DNA of 64,000 nucleotides from Phialophora verrucosa. Lineage: Eukaryota; Ascomycota; Eurotiomycetes; Chaetothyriales; Herpotrichiellaceae. The notes beneath the pieces were generated by a model. The model did not search any database and was not told the origin of the DNA. It saw nothing but the letters and a program-made list of their open reading frames with translations. Location of the stretch: positions 62,001 to 126,000 of the forward strand of contig MSED01000012.1 of the NCBI GenBank assembly GCA_002099365.1. Reading direction: 5' to 3'. Shown one piece after another: positions 54,413 through 64,000 of this stretch (position 1 is its first letter; every line of letters begins with the position of its first letter). Made by a program: the position numbers and the translations under genes.

Positions 54413-56255
54413 ATGGCGGTCAAGGGCTTCGTGGTTGCTGTTTTGGCCGTCCTCATCTGGGGCCGACTTGCCTCCAGCCAGACGCTGACACTGTCGGAAT
54501 GCGCTGTAAGTCTCTGTCTCTGCCTTGGGAATGTTTATAGCCGGAGGGACCTGAATGACCTCTCGATCTAACGCTTTCCTCAACCCAAGGCCAATTGCAC
54601 CTCCGACATCACCAGCAAATTTTCAGCCTGCAAGTTCGGCATCCAGTGCTTCTGCACAGACCCTCGCCTGCTCGACCTTGGGAAGCAATGCTGGGAGTCC
54701 AACTGTACCGTCCGCGAGGCGCTGAGTAAGTCTCTTTCTCCTCCGTCGGCTGATCTGGTCGACCATCATCTCTTCGCATTGTCCAAGACTGACGACGCTG
54801 CGCCTTCTCAGCTGCTGAAAATGTCACCTCGATCAGCTGCAACTTCCCGAATCGGGACCGCGGACCGGCCAGCAGCGCCGTCACCTTCACTTCGATGGCC
54901 GTGGCCCTGTGCCTGGTTGGTACTCGCATCGTGGCCATGTCCCCGGACTTCAGGGTGCTTTGGGGGTGGGACGACGTGCTGGTCGGCTTCGCTACAGTAA
55001 AGACCATGCCGATGCTCTAGGGGCTTCCAGCTAACATTTACCAGGTCTTGATGATTGGCAACGCAATCTGCAATCCCATTTGTAAGTCTCCGTCGTTCGG
55101 GCATCCTTGCATGCATAGATGCTAAATGCTAACTGGTGTTGCCAGCGAGACACTATGGCTATGGCCGTGACACCTGGCGTCTGCCCTTCGACGACACAAA
55201 GACGGTCGAGATGGTATGCCGCAATTTGCTCGCGCGAGGCCTGTAGCGCTGACGCTGACACGTCCGCACGCGGCAGATATTCTACATCGGCGGCGTCCTC
55301 TACGCCGTGGGCATCGCGTCCACCAAAGTCGCGTTTCTCGTCTTCTACATCAAACTCTTTCCCTCCAAGACGTTCCGCTGGGTGGCATTTCCTTTATTGA
55401 CGGCGACTGTTCTCCACGGCCTCACCTTCATGTTCCTCTTCATCTTCCAATGCAGCCCGATCTCCTACGCCTGGACGCAGTGGGACGGCACAGGGCAGGG
55501 CAAATGTCTCAACTTCGACCTCGGCGCCGTCATGCACGCCATCACCAACATCGTGCTCGACCTGCTGATCTTCGCCCTCCCAATCTGGCAGCTCTGGAGC
55601 CTGAGCCTCTCCAGGAAGAAGAAGTTCCAGGTCCTTTCCATGTTCTGCGTGGGATTCTTGTAAGTAGCCTAGCCTCCCCGATGACACAAGGCCGTGTCAT
55701 GCCATGCCACAAGAGCTTCCCTTCTTTTTATATGAAAAGATGGCTGACCCACACGCGCGCCTCACCAGTGTCACTCTCGTCAGCATTCTACGTCTCTGGA
55801 GCATGACCTCGCTCGGCGATACCTGGAATCCAACCTGTACGTTTCGTCCTTCCGCACATGAGCAGCAGTAGCAGAAGCACAAGGCTGTATACAGGTTTGG
55901 CTAACAAGGGCACACAGGGGACTTCGTACCCTTCGGATACTGGTCCGACCTCGAATTCAACGTCGGCATCGCGTGCATCTGCATGCCGTCGCTTCGCGTC
56001 GTGCTGCGCCGATATTTTCCCACCTGCGGCTTGGCCAGCACACACCACGAAGGATCTGCCTCCGGGCCCGACATGGCTTCCGCGGCGGCAGCAGGAGCTC
56101 GGCCTGTCACGCTGACGCAGTCGAGCATCATCACCACCGCCAAGGCGAACCTCAACCTGAAATCCTTCAGATCGTCGACCAGGCACGTCAAGGGCGATGA
56201 TGCCTCCGACCAGGTCGAGTTGTGTGAGTATAACACCGTCGCCGAGCCGAAGTGA
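54413..56255 (+). CDS. CFEM-domain PTH11-like seven-TM receptor
   Basis: Eight exons: 54413-54505, 54590-54725, 54812-54996, 55045-55081, 55146-55213, 55277-55659, 55769-55836 and 55918-56255. They join to 1308 nt, 435 aa. All seven introns (48-109 nt) have GT...AG ends. A signal peptide (MAVKGFVVAVLAVLIWGRLASS) precedes a CFEM domain with the full eight-cysteine pattern: SECAANC, SACKFGIQCFC, KQCWESNC and the eighth in ISCNF. Membrane spans then start at VTFTSMAVALCLVGTRIVAM and continue through IFYIGGVLYAVGIASTKVAFL and ITNIVLDLLIFALPIWQLW. The cytosolic tail is Ala/Ser-rich. The PTH11-like class senses surface or host cues in filamentous fungi and couples to G-protein/cAMP signalling. The ligand is unknown. 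Confidence 0.92.
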
Positions 56256-57462
56256 ACGCGACTGTGAACGTGGACGTGAATGTCCGGCGTACAAATGCGT
56301 CCGTGGGCTTGCTGCAGCGAGGATGACCCGATCTGATCCGGTTCGGTGACGGCGACGATGACGGGTCAAAGCATGACGAATGCATGGCACAGCCATCGAC
56401 ACGATGGGCCGGAGTCGATCGTCCCTCGAATCTTTCCTCGTCGAAAATACTACGCGACTTCTCAGGCGCGTCTTGAACGGCTCCGCCGCCGCCGCCCACT
56501 ATTCTGTGGCCGCAAGATCCGACCACCCAGTACCGGCAACGGACAGAACGAGGGTTGTAGCGCGCCACATGCCAGCTCGCCCGTGACGGCATCGACTCCT
56601 CTCGGACGAAGATGAAGAACTCGAAGCGGAGACGAAGACGACGACGAAGATGACGACGAAGATGACGACGAAGACGACGACGAAGACGAAGAACTCTAAG
56701 AAGGAGAGGATCTCTACGCAAGACGCGAACCGAAGCGATGCGATGGCGGTACGCGCCCTCAATGGATGAAGTAGCTTCGCCTTTCACCTCCTCCATACGG
56801 TATGGAATTATAAGTGTGTGCTTTATACCATAGCGCCACTCGACTGACGAGCTTCACAGCATCTATCTCTCCATTCCTCTGTCTCGCTACCTCCACAGGC
56901 CACAGCCTCGAGCGCTCAAAGGCGCCGCCAAATCCAGTTGGTGCCGTACCAAAGGCTCCGTTCCCGGCTTTGCCCTGCAGGAAACCACTGTAGCAGGCTC
57001 GTGGGGGTCATTGCTGGGGGAGAGGGGAGACGTTGGCTGAAAGGGGAGTCTGTCAGGTCAGGTCAGCCAAAGTCATCCGGGCGACGAATATCAACCAACG
57101 GCCGCGGACGGGAACAGGGATTCGGAAATGGTAGTGAGATTCCTTGTTGGCATGTTGGCAAGAATATCGACGCGAAGATTAGGACGAGAGGATAACGATC
57201 GCTGACAGTATAGCTGTCTGCACTACCTGCAGTACCTGCTCAGGAGGCGAGGAAATGGGACTTAGTCTAACGGAAGTGAAGTCGGCATGGAGAAGCGAAT
57301 ATAAGCGGCTCGCGAACTATTGATCACAATGTGTGAAGCCTCAGGCAAGACATTACATGTAGCAGAGAGATATGCATTGATTCAACGCCCCCCCGCTTTT
57401 GGTACATGTACATACAAAGCACGCACTGTCTATGCCGCACAGATCAACGCTCCACAAGGTGC
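56256..57462. other. Convergent intergenic region
   Basis: About 1.2 kb between the CFEM receptor (plus) and the LETM1 gene (minus). It contains a GAC/GAA repeat at 56631-56693. No gene is supported. Confidence 0.5.
56631..56693 (+). repeat. GACGACGAAGAT-type trinucleotide tract
   Basis: A run of GAC, GAA and GAT units of about 63 bp. In one plus frame it reads as an Asp/Glu chain ending in a stop, and on the minus strand as Arg/Leu- or Val-rich repeats. The plus frame is open only from 56616, so it is treated as a simple repeat, not an exon. Confidence 0.85.
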
Positions 57463-58824
57463 TCATCCATCCGGCGTGACAGGCCTCTCTGGCCAGATGG
57501 GTCGGAAAACCGTGAGCCAGTGATTCTCCGGTTTGAGCCGCCTCCAGTCGACGGCCAGGATGTATTCGGCCTCGGCTTCGACGATGGGAAGAAGGAGCTT
57601 CTTCATCTCAGGCGAGTCCGGGTCGATAGAAACACCCTCGCGCCGCAGATCGTCCATGTACTCCGTGAGCGTGTGGAGGCCGTATTTCAGACTCCACTGG
57701 AAGACCTCGCGCGGCGACAGTTTGTCGAACCCGCCTTCTCGGCGAATCAAGATGGTGTCGCAGAGGACTTCTTCGCAGTGCTTGCGGAGCCGCGGCCCGG
57801 AGTACACTCTGTGCCACCAGTGTCCCAGCACCGGCGCAGGATATGAAAACGGATTCACATGCAGGCGGTAGGCTTGGACGAATTCCTGCTTCCATTGCAT
57901 GCTTGTTGCGTTCACGCCGCTCTTGGATCCTTCCGCGCGGAGTCTCTCCACCTGTGCCGCGTACTTGGGCTGGATCTTGACAGGCCGGAGGAAATCGCCC
58001 TGCTCTTGCTTGGGAATGCGGCACGTGTACGGCACCGCGGCGGATCCTATCGCAAGGATGACCAGCGGAGTGAACTCGCCGCATATGGCAAACACAATCG
58101 AGAACGGCACCAGTTTCCCGACGTCGTGCCTTGTCCGCAGAGCAAGCTGGTAGTCCTTACGTGTCAGGACGGGTACTGAACCGGGGCTACTGTTGCCGCT
58201 GCCGCTTCCGTTACCGTCCCTGTCGCGGTCGGCTGCACCCCTGCTGCCATACTTGACCACATCCTCCAGTCTGCGGTTTCCGACTTCGGCGCGAATCTTC
58301 CTCAATTCCTTGTAATTCTGCCAGACGTTCTTGAAGCCCGTCTTGTAGAAGGCTAGATATGACTTGCCTAGACGGAAAAACCAACTTGCCCGCTCGCCGA
58401 TCGGTATTTGGCCATTGTAGTCTTCTTGTTTCAAGGGTGCCGGGGTCTCGAGCTTCGCGGGTGTGGTGCTCGCAAGGTCTCGATCCGAGATCGGTGCCGA
58501 TGGCACGAAGCCTTCTAGGGGTATATCCGGATACTCAGGCTTTTCTTCGTAGTGTAGAGACGCAGGGTTAGGAGTCGTTCGCTCAAGGAGCCTTGTTCGA
58601 CAATTCGCACGAACCGAACTGGCTCGGCGCTGAACGAGCCATTTCGCCGGCTCAAGAAACGCAATGCGAGAAGTGGTCGTTGGACTCAGCTTGTGTCCAT
58701 GTGCACTGAGCAGTCGCGCTTCGAAACCTCTCATCGAAGGCTGGGTGCGCGGTGCTGGAGATTGGAGCAAAGGTCTAGGGCGAGACAAGGGACAGCATCC
58801 ATTGCGCGGTAAAAGCATTTGCAT
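57463..58824 (-). CDS. LETM1-family inner mitochondrial membrane protein
   Basis: 453 aa in one exon from ATG 58824. The N-terminus (residues 1-75) is rich in Arg, Ser, Leu and Pro without acids, a mitochondrial presequence. A single strong membrane span, about 238-266 (LVPFSIVFAICGEFTPLVILAIGSAAVP), is followed by the LETM1 ribosome-binding-like domain: RLRKHCEEVLCDTILIRREG, LSPREVFQWSLKYGLHTL, then a helical tail. Yeast Mdm38/Ylh47 and human LETM1 keep K+/H+ balance and help mitochondrial translation. A Gly/Ser/Asp low-complexity loop (residues 196-215) precedes the membrane span. The canonical LETM1 C-terminal coiled coils are lacking, so this is a short divergent member rather than Mdm38 itself. 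Confidence 0.87.
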   Translation of the reverse strand: MQMLLPRNGCCPLSRPRPLLQSPAPRTQPSMRGFEARLLSAHGHKLSPTTTSRIAFLEPAKWLVQRRASSVRANCRTRLLERTTPNPASLHYEEKPEYPDIPLEGFVPSAPISDRDLASTTPAKLETPAPLKQEDYNGQIPIGERASWFFRLGKSYLAFYKTGFKNVWQNYKELRKIRAEVGNRRLEDVVKYGSRGAADRDRDGNGSGSGNSSPGSVPVLTRKDYQLALRTRHDVGKLVPFSIVFAICGEFTPLVILAIGSAAVPYTCRIPKQEQGDFLRPVKIQPKYAAQVERLRAEGSKSGVNATSMQWKQEFVQAYRLHVNPFSYPAPVLGHWWHRVYSGPRLRKHCEEVLCDTILIRREGGFDKLSPREVFQWSLKYGLHTLTEYMDDLRREGVSIDPDSPEMKKLLLPIVEAEAEYILAVDWRRLKPENHWLTVFRPIWPERPVTPDG

Positions 58825-59318
58825 TCAAACTTTTTTCTGGAGACGCGGTTGGAGCGCGTCATCAAACTCGTCATTCTCCAAGTCCGCATCTCTCAGCCGC
58901 CTCTCACCCACCTCTTCCTCACTGAGACCTCATTTCAACATCACAATAATATCGACACAACAGCCGCTGCTACCCAATGTGTCGCCGTGTCCATCTGGTC
59001 ATCACGGTCATGGAGGTCACAAGTCACACATTCGCACCACGCGCTGAACTCGGTGGTCCTATCACCAGACTATGCCACTTCTCTCGCTCACCATATCAAT
59101 GGCCGCAACTGCGAAGGGTTGCAGGGTAAGATGGAAGGAAATCCCGTGTTGCTTGGACAGGTTACTTCCCTCCACCAGGGAAGAATTGGGAGACATGATT
59201 CGTGGTAGGCGGGCAACTTCGTTATAGGAGACAAATTTGTTTCGTCGCTAATCGCTATTAGAACAGTAGGTATATACTACATCTTCGCTTTTAAAAAGCT
59301 CATTATTTTCTCTTCCCC
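58825..59318. other. Intergenic region
   Basis: 494 bp between the two minus-strand genes, the LETM1 promoter and the 3' region of the MFS gene. No gene. Confidence 0.5.
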
Positions 59319-61088
59319 CTACGACGAGGCCGGAGCCACAGGTCCATTCTTCTCATACTCCTCAACTTCTTCCTTGTTCAGCTTCGCCCGGATCGCCGCC
59401 CCGAAAAAGTAGAATCCGAAGGGAATGAAGAACATTCCGATGCCAATAAACGCCAACAGCCAGCTGGCCCACTGCAGCCCCAACCTATGATACATCTGGG
59501 TGGTAAACAGCGGGAAAGCTGCGCCACCACCGCTTCTGAGGAACACCTTCGCGGCGAGGGCGCTGGCCGCATACTTCTGGTAGGAGTCGATGATGTAGTT
59601 GTTGACGGAATAGTAGCAGAGCACCATGCCGAAACCGAAAGCGATTCCTGAGCTGGCCGGTCCGACCCAGATGATGTGTTTGTAAGAAGTTGCTCCCAGG
59701 ATGAACAAGGAGATTGGAATGAACGGCGCCCCGACCATAGCGCCGACAAGTCGATCCTCGGCGGTAGGAGCCCTCTGTGCACAGGTGCGTTTGAACTGCT
59801 TCTCGAATTGCGGGGTCGCAACCAAGGCAAAACCCGCACCAATGATGATGGGGATGAACATGAGGCCGATTTGCCCGTCATTGTAGCCGTATAGTTCTCC
59901 AAAGATGACCGGATAGGCGAAGAAGAAGGCGTACAGCATCGCGTAGATCAGGACAACGTACATGCACATCAAATCCAGAACGGGCTCTGTTAAGATCATC
60001 GTGATCGGCCTGATAAGGCTGGTCTTGACGATTTCGCTGAAGGTGAGCTTCGTCTTTTCCTGTTCGGTGATGATGTTCTTGTCGCCTGTTTCCTTCCGCA
60101 GGCGCGCGGCACGGCGCTTCAGGATGACTGGAGCGTACGTTTCCGGGATGAGAGCCATGAGTACAAGCATCAGCCCTGCGAACGCGAGGTTCACCCAGAA
60201 AAGCAGCGATAGGCGGTGCGTGCCGACGTTGATCCAACCAGCCACAATGGGGCCAATGACGGGGCCGGCGTACGGAGCGGCTGCAAAGTACGCTATAGCC
60301 AAGCCACGTTCTTCGATGTTCCAGATATCTGCGATGGTACCGCCGGCGAGGGACAAGCCTGAGCTGGAGAAGACACCGCAGAGAAAGCGGGATGTGAGGA
60401 GACCGCCGATGTTGGGAGACAACGCGCAAGGGATATTGAAGATGGTGTAGAGTGCCAGCGAGATGATATAGACGGGCCGTCGACCGATGATTTCTGACAA
60501 GGGGGACCAAAGCAGGGGACCAACGGCGAATCCGAGGACCATAATCGAACAGGTCAGAATTGCGACTTCCAAAGAGACATTGTATTTCTCTTCAATCAGG
60601 CCAAGGCCACCCGTGACGACTGAAGAGCCGAACGCAATGCAGACGACCAAGCCCGACGCCACCAGCGTGATGTACCACCGGAACAATCGATTCCAGTTGT
60701 GCGGGTTCTCCGCGTCTCCGATTGTGAATGTGACGAATTCAACGGGTTCTTCGACGCCTTGTTTTTCGAGGTCGGGGCTGACAATGGAACTTGTGCGTCT
60801 TCGGGTAGCGACTGTTGAGGCTCTGGTTCGGATCTGCTCGAGCGTCGCTTGCGGGACGAGACCTGTTGCGGTTTCGAGAGTGTACTCTTCCGGAAAGATG
60901 GGGCTCTCAGGGCGGTTGAGGACTGGGTAATTGGGATCTAGTCGCGGTGATGTTTCTGCGACTCCTAGCTCCTGTAATGTGGCTCTTGTCTCCGTGCGGT
61001 GCAGCTGTAGATTGAGGGTTTGGTGTTGTGCCAGGTCGCGATCCGGGCTCCGGGTGTCCCGGGGGCTCTCTGGTCTAGGTGAAGCCAT
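59319..61088 (-). CDS. MFS transporter, DHA1 (Tpo1-like)
   Basis: 589 aa in one exon from ATG 61088. A long cytosolic N-terminus of about 135 aa is Arg/Thr/Ser-rich and ends in GDAENPHNWNRLFRW, the DHA1 pre-TM1 signature. Twelve hydrophobic segments follow. Motif A is LLWSPLSEIIGRRPVYI; the motif C region is APYAGPVIGPIVAGWINVG; after TM6 comes IPETYAPVILKRRAARLRKETG as in Tpo1-like transporters. C-terminal TMs include SYQKYAASALAAKVFLRSGG, typical of this subgroup. Likely role: proton-coupled export of polyamines or xenobiotics at the plasma membrane. Unlike the DHA1 gene at 13318-15072 it has no intron. Confidence 0.93.
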   Translation of the reverse strand: MASPRPESPRDTRSPDRDLAQHQTLNLQLHRTETRATLQELGVAETSPRLDPNYPVLNRPESPIFPEEYTLETATGLVPQATLEQIRTRASTVATRRRTSSIVSPDLEKQGVEEPVEFVTFTIGDAENPHNWNRLFRWYITLVASGLVVCIAFGSSVVTGGLGLIEEKYNVSLEVAILTCSIMVLGFAVGPLLWSPLSEIIGRRPVYIISLALYTIFNIPCALSPNIGGLLTSRFLCGVFSSSGLSLAGGTIADIWNIEERGLAIAYFAAAPYAGPVIGPIVAGWINVGTHRLSLLFWVNLAFAGLMLVLMALIPETYAPVILKRRAARLRKETGDKNIITEQEKTKLTFSEIVKTSLIRPITMILTEPVLDLMCMYVVLIYAMLYAFFFAYPVIFGELYGYNDGQIGLMFIPIIIGAGFALVATPQFEKQFKRTCAQRAPTAEDRLVGAMVGAPFIPISLFILGATSYKHIIWVGPASSGIAFGFGMVLCYYSVNNYIIDSYQKYAASALAAKVFLRSGGGAAFPLFTTQMYHRLGLQWASWLLAFIGIGMFFIPFGFYFFGAAIRAKLNKEEVEEYEKNGPVAPASS

Positions 61089-62903
61089 TGTTTGTTGTGT
61101 GAACGAGGTGTACGCGAGCTGCGAGATGACGGTGTATCTGATTTCTGCAACACAGATTGAAGATTAGTGTGGGAGACATGAACCTGTTCCGAGGCGAGGA
61201 TCCTTCCATCATATATACTTCATGTCCTGGGCCTTGATAGGCGAGGCTGTGAGGTCAGGGCGTGCTTGGCGTGCCTTATAGACCGAACAATGTCCGCCGA
61301 CGTATCGCCGTGCGCGAATTGTTTCGCTTGCCAGCCAATGACTCAGTTCCAACGTAATTCCTGCAAAGCAGAGTTCCTAAACCAGCCAGCAGCACATGTT
61401 CGAATATCTCCTTGTCTCGCACATTCTCCCGGATGGGACTTCGTAAAGAAAACATTTGTCCGGAGCCTTATCTTTGGTAACATTCGATGGGCAGCAAGTG
61501 GAGCTTTCTTGAGTGAGAATTCTCATTCAAGATCCGTTTCCACGGCGTCTTGCATGGAAGACGCAAGGGTTGACTCAGGCTGGCAGTCAAAGCTAGCCAT
61601 TGGGAGGGCCTCTTCGAGAGACGACAACGAGTCCTGATTGAATGCGGTCTGGTAGAAGGGACAGCTGCAGACGGATGCGCTTCCTTGCGACGCAGATCTC
61701 ATGGCAGGAACATGCCGTCTCCTGAACAGATGGGATATGGTGCAAAGAAGGCATAGCATAAACGAATAAGATGCCTTGCCGGTTCCCACAGGCTGCTGGT
61801 CGCATCAGCACGCGTTTCTTAGTCAACCAGTGGAAAATCTTGCAGACACCTACGAGTAGCAGAAGGGCTGCGAGCATGTGACGTCACCTGCCTTGCTACC
61901 GCCGCCGAGGTGCGACCGGCCTTCGACGGCGGCCCCGGTGGCAAAGCAAGATGAAGAAGGAGCTTGCTTCTACTTCCTGAAACATCATCGCCTTCAGCAT
62001 TTGGCATATCTTTCGCATTACTCGAAGGAGGAAGCGCGACAAGGCAGAACTTCAGAAATGGTCATAAAAACACTCACAGTCACATACACCATGAGAACCT
62101 GCGGGAAGAAAGTTAGCTCGTACGAGTAGATAATGGCAGCAGTCCAGCCCGACGCGAGAGTCCCAACATTGTGGGCACCATTACTTGTCGCAGCTGAGTT
62201 TCCCAACTGTCCTCACGAGATCCAGGGCCGAAAAGGGAATCCTCGGTGCAGCCCTGACAATCACCTGTTTCTGGACCTTCCCTATGTATTTCGTGGGCTC
62301 ATTACTCCGTACGAAGCTCACATGCTCCTTGCACAACTTTCGCCGCCCGGGTTAATAGGATTCCACAAGTGGATGTCCATACATTCTGCGTGCTGCTTGT
62401 CCTGGCGGCGACGAATCGAACACAGGACAAGAAGAGCAGGAAGAAGCTTTGTGGGATTGAACAAGTGCCGATCTGCCTTCAAGGGCGCGGCGTCTTCCTC
62501 TAGCCATACGAAGGTGACGGAGGATTTCAATGCAGCCCATCTGAGATATCTATCTAATCTGCCCTCACTCTCAGGTCGACTTCGCAGATAACTTGTCGCA
62601 CGTTCCTTTCTTTGCAAGAATTATTGTGAGATGTCTTTTCTCTGCCATTCGCTATGCTTCGAAATTTGTCAGGGATCATACCTCCGTCAGCACATCCGGA
62701 CACGCCTATTTGGCCCTCCCATTATGTGACTGTATTTGTCTTGGGCCAATGCCTTGTGTCTTCGCCGATATCAACGCAATGCAAATGCAGGCATATGCCA
62801 CTCTTCCAATGCAGATGCTTAGCAGGTCCTCCAGCCAATGAATGCGTGGATAGTAAAGTCCAAGAGACGCCCGCTAATGCTGCATAGTCGATACTCCGGC
62901 CCC
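61089..62903. other. Long non-coding gap
   Basis: About 1.8 kb between the MFS gene and the Sel1-repeat gene. Open frames of up to 152 codons overlap on both strands without recognisable motifs. No gene is supported. Confidence 0.5.
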
Positions 62904-64000
62904 CTAGAAGATCCCGAATTTCTTCTTCTTTTCTCCTTGAGCTAATATTAAAGTTAGTGCTGCTAGTACTTCAGTCGCAAACGTGGCGGAATGTTCGAGC
63001 TCACCCTGAGGTCCAATATTACCGGCACTGTTGCTCGTGGTCAATGCGCCCTTCTTTCCTGCCGCCGCTGCTGTGAGGGGATCTGCTCCCGCCCCTGCGG
63101 CTCTGATCGCGGCGATACGGTGCTTGGCTCTTTCTTCGCCTTGGTCGGCAGCCCGGACGTACCAGACGTTGGCCTCTAGCGGATCACGACGACATCCAAT
63201 GCCCATCTCGGTGAAATAGCCAACCGTGTATTGAGCCTTCGCCAGGCCCTGCTCGGCTGCTTTCTTGGCCCATTCATATGCTTCTGCCTCGTCTTTGTCT
63301 AGGACATTGGGAACTCCCACCATGTACCACGCACAAAGCGCCATTTGTGACAGGGCATGGCCACGTTCGGCGGCTCCGGTGTAGAAGTGAATGCTGAGGG
63401 CTGGATCCTTGGGACAACCCAGCTGACCATATTCGTACGCTTCGCCGAGTCTGTAGTTCGCCTCGACGTGACCCAAGTCAGCTGCTTTGGTGTAAAGTTG
63501 GGCGGCGTAGACCTCGTCTTTGAAGACATCGGGTCCGAAGCCAGTCTCATGCAGACAGCCCAGATCAAAGGGGGCTTGGTTGTACTGGAAGTCAGCAGAT
63601 TCTGCGGCACGCTTGAGCCACCGGACACCCTCGCGGTATCTCTTGGTCAACCCCATATCACCGGTTAGGCAAGCTCGTCCTAGTCGGAGCATGGCGCCGG
63701 GATGGTTTTTGCTTGCGGCGTGTTGGTAGAATTGCACGGCCTTTGCTGCGTCCACCCGTGACCCCCAGCCAAATTCGTAACACAAGGCAGTCCGGTACCC
63801 CGCCTCGGCATGGCCATGTTTTGACGCGGCCAAAAATAGAGGAAACGCGTGTTCCCAATCTTCTTTGCCTTTGTTGAACAGCCCCGAAGCGTAACCATCT
63901 GCCAGGTAATACTGGGCAAACGGGTATGATCGATCCGACAGTTTCTGCAGAATGTGCTTCGCCTCTTTTAAGAGATCTTCCCTAACTGACGTGTGTGATT
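62904..64000 (-). CDS. Sel1-repeat protein, Skt5/Chs4-like (partial)
   Basis: The frame is open to the window edge, so the N-terminus is missing; 343 codons are visible after removing an intron. About seven Sel1 repeats are seen, with the core A-x3-L-G-x3-Y-G and A-x3-Y-x2-AA pattern: AQYYLADGYASGLF, AGYRTALCYEFGWG, AMLRLGRACLTGD, PFDLGCLHETGFG, EANYRLGEAYEYG, MALCAWYMVG and AQYTVGYFTEMGIG. A 63-nt in-frame intron (63004-62942, donor GTGAGC, branch CTAAC, acceptor TTAG) precedes the end, which reads EKKKKFGIF. Fungal Skt5/Chs4 proteins of this form activate chitin synthase III at the cell cortex. This one lacks the C-terminal CAAX box of yeast Skt5, so a different Sel1 adaptor role is possible. 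Confidence 0.88.
   Translation of the reverse strand, partial: SHTSVREDLLKEAKHILQKLSDRSYPFAQYYLADGYASGLFNKGKEDWEHAFPLFLAASKHGHAEAGYRTALCYEFGWGSRVDAAKAVQFYQHAASKNHPGAMLRLGRACLTGDMGLTKRYREGVRWLKRAAESADFQYNQAPFDLGCLHETGFGPDVFKDEVYAAQLYTKAADLGHVEANYRLGEAYEYGQLGCPKDPALSIHFYTGAAERGHALSQMALCAWYMVGVPNVLDKDEAEAYEWAKKAAEQGLAKAQYTVGYFTEMGIGCRRDPLEANVWYVRAADQGEERAKHRIAAIRAAGAGADPLTAAAAGKKGALTTSNSAGNIGPQGELEHSATFATEVLAALTLILAQGEKKKKFGIF

Noticed and set aside
56188..56796. 202-codon minus-strand frame with Arg/Leu repeats
   Set aside because: The repeats are the translation of the GAC/GAA microsatellite and the frame overlaps the real CFEM exon 8 antisense.
61266..62591. Several 90-150 codon frames in the right-hand gap
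   Set aside because: All overlap one another on both strands and none shows family motifs or splicing potential.
1..64000. CRISPR arrays, rRNA genes, polyketide or peptide synthase clusters, retrotransposon polyproteins
   Set aside because: Looked for because of the transporters and the ToxD-like reductase, but no regularly spaced repeats, rRNA motifs, KS/A-domain or reverse-transcriptase signatures were seen.

Overview
The window looks like chromosomal DNA of a filamentous ascomycete (Pezizomycotina). The genes carry short introns of 44-119 nt with GT(A/G)NGT donors and CTNAC-type branch points. Gene families such as PTH11-like CFEM receptors, HET-domain proteins, HapB, a ToxD-like enoyl reductase and DHA1/DHA2 efflux pumps are typical of that group. 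I cannot place it to genus from sequence alone. No CRISPR array, rRNA, prophage or bacterial operon is present. About 22 protein-coding genes and one intron-containing tRNA gene can be supported, separated by long non-coding gaps of 0.3-3.5 kb.

Left third (1-25 kb): a tubby-like-fold hypothetical protein (75-752), leukotriene A4 hydrolase-type M1 aminopeptidase (1739-3730), an ATO/GPR1 acetate transporter (4993-5952), then the divergent pair ATP synthase subunit e (8485-8893, minus) and dynein intermediate chain (9204-11348, plus) sharing a 310-bp promoter. These are followed by ureidoglycolate lyase (11613-12410), a DHA1 MFS transporter (13318-15072), a tRNA gene (15944-16041), a DHA2 MFS transporter (16545-18410), a basic/acidic hypothetical protein (19678-20838), the U3 snoRNP protein IMP3 (21761-22327) and a ToxD-like trans-enoyl reductase (23281-24352). 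A stop-riddled AT-rich stretch at about 24.5-25.06 kb may be a decayed mobile element.

Middle (25-40 kb): conserved housekeeping genes. These are a PX/PXB lipid-binding protein of the YPR097W/Lec1 type (25578-28509), the CCAAT-binding factor subunit HapB/HAP2 (32002-32976) behind a long intron-containing leader, and the divergent pair DNA topoisomerase I (35119-38102, minus) and F1-ATPase gamma subunit (38684-39743, plus). With subunit e this makes two ATP synthase genes in one window.

Right third (40-64 kb): mostly lineage-specific genes. There is a small multi-spanning membrane protein (40093-40557), a tail-anchored protein (42834-43665) and a pair of orphan ORFs 20 bp apart (44832-46121 and 46142-47431), the second with a recurring NLxHxF motif and a C-terminal membrane anchor. 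Next come an Arg/Gly-rich protein (48588-49415), a 77-residue divergent RING protein (49906-50139) and a HET-domain protein with a low-complexity N-terminus (50555-53046). A CFEM/PTH11-like receptor in eight exons (54413-56255), a LETM1-family mitochondrial protein (57463-58824), a second DHA1 MFS transporter (59319-61088) and a Sel1-repeat protein running off the right edge (62904-64000) complete the window. I see no single co-operating operon-like system. The most unusual areas are the 42.8-47.4 kb orphan cluster and the 48.6-53.0 kb RG/RING/HET neighbourhood. Gene models were built by hand splicing; where exon sums are stated they were checked to be multiples of three.
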